From Hexactinellida sp. DTS-2022 (lineage: Eukaryota; Porifera; Hexactinellida): a stretch of 64,000 bases of DNA. Each line of letters begins with the position of its first letter. The first letter of the stretch is position 1. Positions 57,640-64,000 of this stretch are shown here, piece after piece. The stretch is taken from assembly GCA_028753945.1 (NCBI GenBank), contig JAPNXP010000002.1, forward strand, positions 9,114,001 through 9,178,000, read 5' to 3'. Below the pieces are notes generated by a model. It saw only the letters and a program-made list of their open reading frames with translations. It did no database searches and was not told the DNA's origin. A program made the translations under genes and the position numbers.

Positions 57640-58010
57640 TTAGAAAATACTGTAAATACCTGACTTTCTATACGTTTATAATACATTTTAGGACTCTAGG
57701 TGTCACACTTTTTAACATGACCATATATGGTAATTTGATGTGCCCAATTTTGATGACGAAACAAATTTTGTAACTCTTGATCTCTGGACAGCAGAGACTA
57801 GCTCTAAAATTCTAGTCACATCATGATACTATTTCTTACTCATTGGATAAACTTTTGGGATTATATTATAATTCGAATGATGTGTTCTGATTTCAAATGC
57901 CCAAATATGGTGGTGTCAAAGTGGCAATATGTTAAAAAGCTGACAAAAATCCAACTTCTGATCCAAATGAGATAGAGCTTAGCTCTAAATTTCTAAAAAT
58001 AGTCTAATTC
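57640..58010 (+). repeat. Dispersed repeat family C, copy 4
   Basis: ACTTTCTATACG, TAATACATTTTAGGAC, GACCATATATGGTAAT, GATGTGCCCA, TTTTGATGACG, CTAGCTCT, then CCCAAATATGGTGGTGT. The second CArG box has one change. Confidence 0.65.
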
Positions 58011-58608
58011 AATTTCAAATGACATTATCTATTTTATGCAGTTTAGGAACTCCTTTTCCTCGCACTTTCATATTCTGGACTCAGCCACTTCGACACAAAT
58101 TAATTAAATGCTAATTATGAAGGTGTAAAAAAAGACCATTTGGGCATATGGATGTAAAAAAGAGAATTTTTATTCTAGAAAGTCAAACTTTTTTTTAAAA
58201 TGCTCAGTATATGTAGGCGCATAGTTTAAAAGCGGGCAGTTTTGGCAATATAATACAAAAAAATTGAATTAGTATACTTTTAATGAAAAATAGTGGGTTT
58301 TTTTTGACCAATTTCACAAAAATGACAATAACATAGAGTAGATTAAAGAAAAAGCATATTTCGGTTCGATTTAAAACATTGAGTATTGACTCAGGTATAT
58401 TTTATAATTGACATGTTTCGCGCTAAAAACTAACATAAAAATTTTTTGTAAATATTTGGCTAGTATGGATTAGGCCTATATTGACATTGTCTGGTTCATA
58501 ACTAAGGATATATACATAGTAGAACTCTAATATTTTCAGGGATATCTTGGATATATTAGTACTATCCAAAAACGCAATAAAAACATTAGGTCGTCGGGTG
58601 TCAAAATA
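58011..58608. other. No gene recognised
   Basis: AT-rich DNA 3' of the integrase gene's last recognised exon. Confidence 0.35.
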
Positions 58609-61600
58609 TCAGTACAGAGCACCCTTAAATGGTTGTCTACAAACTGATTCAAATGATATCCCCAACATATCGCATTTACTTCGCTGCCAATTTTCATCTA
58701 TCACTGTGATCCTTGGGTCCATCGGTGTGTCGTAGGGATTACGAAGCGGAACTGCGTCGTGAAATGATTCCCATAGCATTGTGTTTAGATACTGCATTCC
58801 CTAAAATATTAATTTGTTTACCATTAAATAAATATAAGAATTATTACAGTGGAGCCTCCCATAACGGACACTCCAAATAGCGGACAACCTCTAAATAACG
58901 AACAACCCTCGTGGCACGGATTTATTTATTTAGCATATGTCTAATAGAAAAGCAACCTCTAAATAGCGGACAACCTCTAAATAACGGACAACGGTTCCGG
59001 TCCCAAGGTGTCCGTTGTTCAGAGGTTCTACTGTATAATGTAACAACTTGCTTTGATATACTAAACAAATATATACTAATTAAAATTGAATTGAGTTGTA
59101 TGAGTGTATTGGTAGATAGTTTTGACTTACCAGGAAATACAGTACTTTGTGTGTGTATCTAGCACGTTGGGTATCTGTATAGCTGGGGTAGAGTTCTGAT
59201 GTCCATCCGAGTATAATCTCCATAATATCTCTCTTCTACAATAAATGGGTAAAATGGTAATTTGTAGTTATCGTATGAATCATTGTTAATTAACCGTAGA
59301 CTGCCGGTGTGATTTTCAGGAAATTAACTTAACTTGTAGTTCTTTGTATATAATATGTAGAACCTATAAATTTGAAATCCAACAAGAGCACAATAATATA
59401 TTAATATTACGAAATTTTTGAACAGATTTATTCGAGGATTTAGACAAAAAGTGATGGCACATACTTTCTCTTTAAATAGATATAACGCCGTTAATATATA
59501 AGTAATCCTTTGTTTCTAAACAGGAACAAATACGACTATCTTATTAGTTATCAGATCTCAAAATTAGAACAATTCTGCATCAGGATACTAAAGTTACGTC
59601 ATTTTCATAAAAATGATAAATCTGTATTTGATGAACCATGGATTACGAAAATATACATATATTTGAGTTATATCTGTCACAACTCTATATTAGTCCACCC
59701 AAATATCCTAAAACAGATAAGATTAGTCTAATATCTTCTTATGGGTATTCCCACGGTGAGATTTTCACATTTCTTATCTACAAAAGTAAGAGACGGGCAA
59801 GTGGAGCAGTTCACTTTTATGCTACGTCATCATAAAAAATTCTGAAAATTTTGATTTTTTGATTGAAATCGATTGAGAATACAAAACAATGTCCAAATCC
59901 GAATTTTCTCGAAATTTGAATGATTAGATCGACATGTTTCCCTCCTGACACAACGTGTATCAGTTAGGCAGTCTACTGTTAACTTACAACTTCCTCTTTT
60001 TTTCCACCATCCAAATACTCGAATAACATCGTGTTGGGAGTGTAGCTGTGCGCTTTGTATAACAAGTGGTTCAGCTCTTCATGTAGAGGAGTCATGAAGG
60101 TCTGCCCACGTATATTCTGCATTAGGATTTCCTACAAATGACAACATTGTAATAAGAAAAATATTATGGAATGTTACAAATATTCTGGATTGACGTCAAG
60201 AGAAGGTGTAAAGCGAAAATAACAATGAGTGTTAATAAAGATTACACTAAATAAATTAGACTATAGATGTGAAACGGGAAGCTTACTTTTAAGTTATTAA
60301 GGTGTTGAAATATAGATTCCGTAGAAAATCCGAAGAGATTCTGGTACATCTAAAAAAGGAATATTTTACTATTAACACTATTTTATCTTTTAAATAACAA
60401 CTCAATCACAATGAATTTACCTGTGAGGTGTTGATTCCGATGCTAGTATCGAGGCTTACTTTCTTCTTAGTATTCTTGGGACTAGAGGATCTTTCGAAGT
60501 AAGCTCTTGTGATATGGATTGGAATCTTTTTGTCCTTCTTCGTTCCTAATTCTGTTTGAGAAATTATAACATGGCTTTCTGTTGATTTCGACACCGTATA
60601 AGGCCCGAGATGTTTCGTTTGCTTCTTTGTTTTGGGCATGTGTTTTATTTTGGGCATGTTGGTATAGATGATCTTATCACCCTTCTTTAGAGGTGTACTA
60701 ATTACAGAGATAATAATTATTATCGAAGGAATGAATCGAACTTTAGTAACAAGATAGACTGTGTGTTATGTATGAATTAAATATCGTCAGCAGTTCAACT
60801 AACCGACTAGTGTTAACTTTCTTATCATATTGTATCTTCTGCTTGAGTTGTTCAAAACTGATGCAGTCCATAGCTGATTGCTGTGTTGAAGTTCTAGATT
60901 CATCGATGTTGCTAACTGCTTCGAGGGGATTATCAGGAGGTGGGCAAAATATGTCGTTTATACCTTCGGTATCATCTAGTGGATCTGTGAGTTCTGAGAA
61001 AATCGATTCTTCCAAATCAAAGTCTTCCTCATCGTTGGTATGCAGGTCGTTAATGGTGGACAAGAGATCTTGATGCCGGGACTCTCTTCCCAACATAACC
61101 TTGAATGGAGTTTGTCCGAGGGATCTTTTCTTGCAGGAGTTCATTGCAAGCACAGCCTGTTTGAGCAGTTTGGACCAATGATCCCCTATCTGGCTCTCCA
61201 TTTTATTCAGTTTTCTATATGGATTATTCGTAAATTGGTCTTAAAATTATATTACAAAATACTAACTGTTTCAGAATCTTGTTGTGCGCTTCGACTAAGC
61301 CGTTAGCCATGGGGTGGTAAGCACGAGTGCTACGATTGTCGATACCCAATTTCTGGTTGAATTCCTTAAATATCTGTTAAGGTTCAGGTATACCCTACAA
61401 AATTCGAAAATTTAGATAAAATCCAAATCATTGTCTATCTCTCTTTTATTGCATTTTTGGATTGTATTGATACCAATAAGTACTCTCAAGAGATTTCTAA
61501 GAAGAATTCCAATTATTTTTCCAGTTTAACACACTTTGGTCACCTCAATCTAGGAATAATTGATGTAAATTTTTTTTTCAAAACCCGCTATCGCAAAACT

Positions 61601-63719
61601 AACATTTTCAGATTTGTGTAGATAAGAAACTTTTTCAGTTTTGCACGTAGAATCGAAATCTCAACGGTTTCGGATAGATTTCGTCTAGATTAATCCTGTA
61701 TCGTTTGCGATTTATTAAATTAGAAATATTTGCAGAGCTTTGCGGATTTTTGATAGGAAAATTTCGATTAAAAAGTTGACATCACGTAATAATCAAGAAA
61801 ATTAAAAATATATTAAATTTGAACAATCCCAGACGATGCAGGATAAACAAGATATAGATAAAAGCATTTAAACAGTATTTACTATTGTAAGGTTCTTTAT
61901 TACTAAAAAATCTCTTACACAAATGAGTAAAATTTGAAAACCTAAAATTTCCCAGTTACTTGTCATTTAAATATTATTGCATTTTTGCAAATAGAAGGAT
62001 GATTCAAATCCGCAGTAAAAATTTCAAGTTAATGGGGTAAATATTTTTGGTAGAAGTGCTCTAGAGTATACCTGAACCTTAAATACAATAAATAAAAATA
62101 CAATAAATAAATACAATAAATAAAAATACAATAAATAAATACAAATAACAATACATACTATAATATAATTATAGTATGTTAGTGTGTAAAATTAGCTACT
62201 TATGATGATTATATAAGTTATTTAATTTTAATGAATTAATATGAATGAATTACAGGGGCGGCATACCCGGTACGGCGAGGTACGGCGAGCCGTACCTCGC
62301 CGTACCTGCCGCCGCCTTACCTGCCGTACCTTTTAATATCCCGCCGTACCACTTTTCGAAAGGGTGTGCCGCGCCTGAATTACAGTATTACATTATACTA
62401 CTCACATTGCTTGTGAACTCTTTGCCCTGGTCGTGCTGGATAATATCAGGTAATCCCATATCCAGATAGATGTCCTTCAGATTCTGAATAACTTCTTGTG
62501 AAGTCTTAGTCTTGAGAGGGCGTACTGCAACATATTTGCTCAGGTAGCATACAGTGACTAGAACGTGTTTGTAGCCGTCTTCACTCTCAGGGAGGTCGCA
62601 TATAAGGTCCATTCCTATATGTCTCCACGTTTTAGAAGGAGGTGGTATTGGTTGGAGTTTCTTTTGCGGTTGAGGTGGCAAGGCCGCTGTCATCTGACAT
62701 ATATGGCACGTCTTTACCTTTATAATATAAGAAATCCATTACTATTGTATGATTTAATATGTACAAAGCTAAGTGAATACGTAGTTTCTAATCATTATGA
62801 ATTTAGGATTATTTTCGAACGAGATACAGCCACATTTCCTTATGTGCCACTTGTCCCACAAGTAGCACGTGACATAGACACAGATGCCGCTTCATGGATA
62901 ATTATTGGATAAACATGACTGAAAATCATAATGTTATGATATTTATAATTATATTACAAGATTAATTAAGTCATTTGAGAGTAGTTTAATCCAGCAGAAT
63001 TTATTACGCAAACGAGAAGTATATTGTAATTCAGAAAAAAAAATTCAGTTCTTCAAATAGTTTTCGTGGGTTAGTATACATTTTGTTAGAATACATCACA
63101 ACATTTAAAATGATTCAAAATTAAATAGCCCATTTGAATAATAAAAATAATTATGGTTCAAATGAAACGAGATAGGTAGGAAAATTTGATTAACTATGAA
63201 CAAATAGAGAAGTGGTCCGAACAAAGATGGATTATCCTTTATAATAATGTCACTGTAAATGGCAAGTGGTCCGGCCATGACCGAACCACGTGCTACATAG
63301 GAAAGTATACCGGATAATTTAACTAACATATTCTTTAACGTCTTGGGAAACGCTTGCCCATGTGTATCTTTGCTGAACTGAATGTAGGGTCGTATTTATT
63401 CCGGGATGACCGACTTCGTCATGGAACTTCTCATAGATGCTGTCCAACTCAGACTGCAATGGAACTGCCAAATCTGCTTCTGTGCCTTCCAGTTTTACTC
63501 TCTAAAGGGAGAATTCAATTAAACCATGGAATATATAAAAATGGTCTAGGGGAATAAGGAAGTCAATATTACCTTGTAAAGTCTGTTGGTATCTCCAATA
63601 AAATAGGAAGACACTCTTCTTTTGTAGTTCCATTTTGTCTGTCGTGAAGCTTGAGATGCTTCAGGATATTTTTCTTCACGAAGAAAGTGAATGATTTCGT
63701 CATATTCATTTGGATTCAT
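58609..63719 (-). CDS. Ginger/gypsy-type integrase gene, ten exons, intact as spliced
   Basis: Exons read from the start: 63719-63573, 63501-63328, 62717-62406, 61373-61267, 61214-60804, 60697-60421, 60349-60287, 60131-59988, 59235-59131, 58800-58609. All introns are GT..AG; exons total 1932 nt, 643 residues plus TGA. Domains: N-terminal MNPNEYDEIIHFLREEKYP; H2C2 finger HX4HX29CX2C joined across an intron (HDEVGHPGINTTL, then KTCHICQ); integrase core with GMDLICDLP, QHDQGKEF and GLVEAHNK, exactly 35 residues between second Asp and Glu; TPLKKGDKIIYTN and GPY module (KHLGPYTVSK); then about 170 residues I do not recognise. The multi-exon structure and following OTU segment fit Ginger DNA transposons or a domesticated relative (GIN1/KRBA2-like); LTRs are absent. 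No ends were found inside the window. Confidence 0.82.
58847..59033. mobile_element. Tigger-like MITE in the last intron
   Basis: TA at 58845-58846 and 59034-59035. Ends CAGTGGAGCCTCCCATAACG and GTTCTACTG; internal GCGGACAACCTCTAAATA iterations. It lies between exons 9 and 10 of the integrase gene. Confidence 0.8.
59495..59978. mobile_element. TTAA-flanked family G, copy 2
   Basis: 484 bp between TTAA 59491-59494 and 59979-59982. Its end lies about nine bases from the 5' splice site of the exon ending at 59988 (GTT-GTAAGTTAAC), so the TTAA target overlaps the start of the intron without changing GTAAGT. Confidence 0.75.
61381..62078 (+). mobile_element. TTAA MITE family B, copy 5, at a 3' splice site
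   Basis: 698 bp between TTAA 61377-61380 and 62079-62082. On the minus strand the element ends CTGAACC, then TTAA, then CAG, and the exon starts at 61373, so the MITE sits within seven bases of the intron's last base. It shares its orientation with copy 1. Confidence 0.9.
62083..62170. repeat. AATAAATAC microsatellite
   Basis: ATACAATAAATAAA-type units, in the same intron as family B copy 5. Confidence 0.75.
62256..62375. mobile_element. Small GC-rich MITE in intron 3
   Basis: TGAATTACA repeats at both sides (62246-62254 and the copy ending 62384). Ends GGGCGGCATACCC and GGGTGTGCCGCGCC. The interior is CCGTACC/GGTACGG palindromic repeats. The 9-bp duplication would suit a MULE-type element, but 8 bp cannot be excluded. 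Confidence 0.65.
62718..63327 (-). other. Intron 2 of the integrase gene
   Basis: Bounded by GTTAGT (63327 downward) and AAAG before 62717. AT-rich, no repeat recognised. The 115-codon and 74-codon frames overlapping it are chance. Confidence 0.6.
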
Positions 63720-63879
63720 TTCGAAATAAGAATAGATTTGTTTGCTTGTTTGTTTGTTGTAAATGAATAAGACAATTAATGCATATATTAAATGTCTTAT
63801 ATAGTAAATTTGATAGTATAGGGTTTATCTATATTATGATATGAAAATCATAGTATTTTTAATTAAATTCATAATAAAA
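63720..63879 (-). promoter_or_regulatory. Upstream region of the integrase gene, no specific box assigned
   Basis: About 160 bp between the ATG and a family I repeat. AT-rich with TTTG iterations; no TATA or initiator can be chosen reliably. Confidence 0.25.
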
Positions 63880-64000
63880 AGTAAAAATAAGCCAAAATTT
63901 CCTTTTATAGTGTCTCAAAATATCACTGTTTAATTTCTAATAGCACATCCATGGTTTGCTAATACAATGTCTCAAAATCTCACGCATCTCAAACTTAAAT
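63880..64000. repeat. Family I repeat, inverted fragment at window end
   Basis: Inverse of the 53.0-53.3 kb array (TGTCTCAAAATATCACTG, AATAGCACATCCATGG). It continues past the window edge. Confidence 0.7.

Noticed and set aside
61374..62405. Integrase intron as a pure introner (element equal to intron)
   Set aside because: Family B fills only 698 of 1032 bp and the splice sites lie outside its target duplication.
62565..63329. 115- and 74-codon frames near the gene's 5' half
   Set aside because: They are antisense to exon 3 or fall in intron 2 of the integrase gene.
1..64000. tRNA or rRNA genes
   Set aside because: No paired A and B boxes with cloverleaf folding and no rRNA blocks were seen; the only GGTTCGAAT-like matches fall in retroelement coding sequence.

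Overview
The window is AT-rich nuclear DNA of an animal, most likely an invertebrate. I favour an arthropod because a cysteine-rich protein at 14.7-15.4 kb and a MULE transposase at 24.4-25.3 kb belong to families I know mainly from arthropods, but neither point is proof. Coding remnants carry spliceosomal introns with GT..AG ends. I see no tRNA, rRNA or operon, and no clear single-copy host gene. Almost everything recognisable is transposable element (TE) sequence in layers.

Region by region. 0-5.7 kb: dispersed MITEs flanked by TTAA, TA or 8-bp duplications, some nested, plus a worn Ty3/gypsy reverse-transcriptase scrap. 5.74-12.23 kb: a huge palindrome, two 2.85-kb arms each holding the same broken Ty3/gypsy gag-pol around a 63-bp spacer, with one TTAA MITE inserted in the right arm only. 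12.5-18.4 kb: a Helitron-type helicase scrap, a P-element-like transposase scrap, a truncated cysteine-rich gene and a TTAA MITE split by an array-type element. 19-24.1 kb: more MITEs and a GC-rich minisatellite. 24.4-25.3 kb: a MULE transposase relic. 26.4-31.9 kb: a hAT element with a ZMYM1-like transposase relic. 31.9-38 kb: a fold-back element, a strong hairpin and a 1.6-kb satellite of about 79-bp units. 38.7-43.9 kb: a unit bounded by inverted repeats of about 480 bp, containing a split GCDTTSAF protein, a tandem array and a BED-finger hAT transposase whose only defects are two in-frame TAA codons. 45-54.5 kb: nested MITEs and a Tigger/pogo transposase split by a hAT insertion that was itself hit by a TTAA element. 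56-63.7 kb, minus strand: a ten-exon Ginger/gypsy-type integrase gene, intact as spliced, followed by an OTU-type cysteine protease segment with a one-base frameshift.

Working together: at least four TTAA-flanked families (about 719, 697, 897 and 483 bp) have moved repeatedly here and give clean filled and empty sites. Two of them sit within a few bases of splice sites of the integrase gene, yet its reading frame is preserved and splicing restores an exact DD35E catalytic spacing. That gene and the retroelement palindrome are the two most interesting objects. All coordinates and splice sites were read by eye; family names rest on motif recognition, not on searches.
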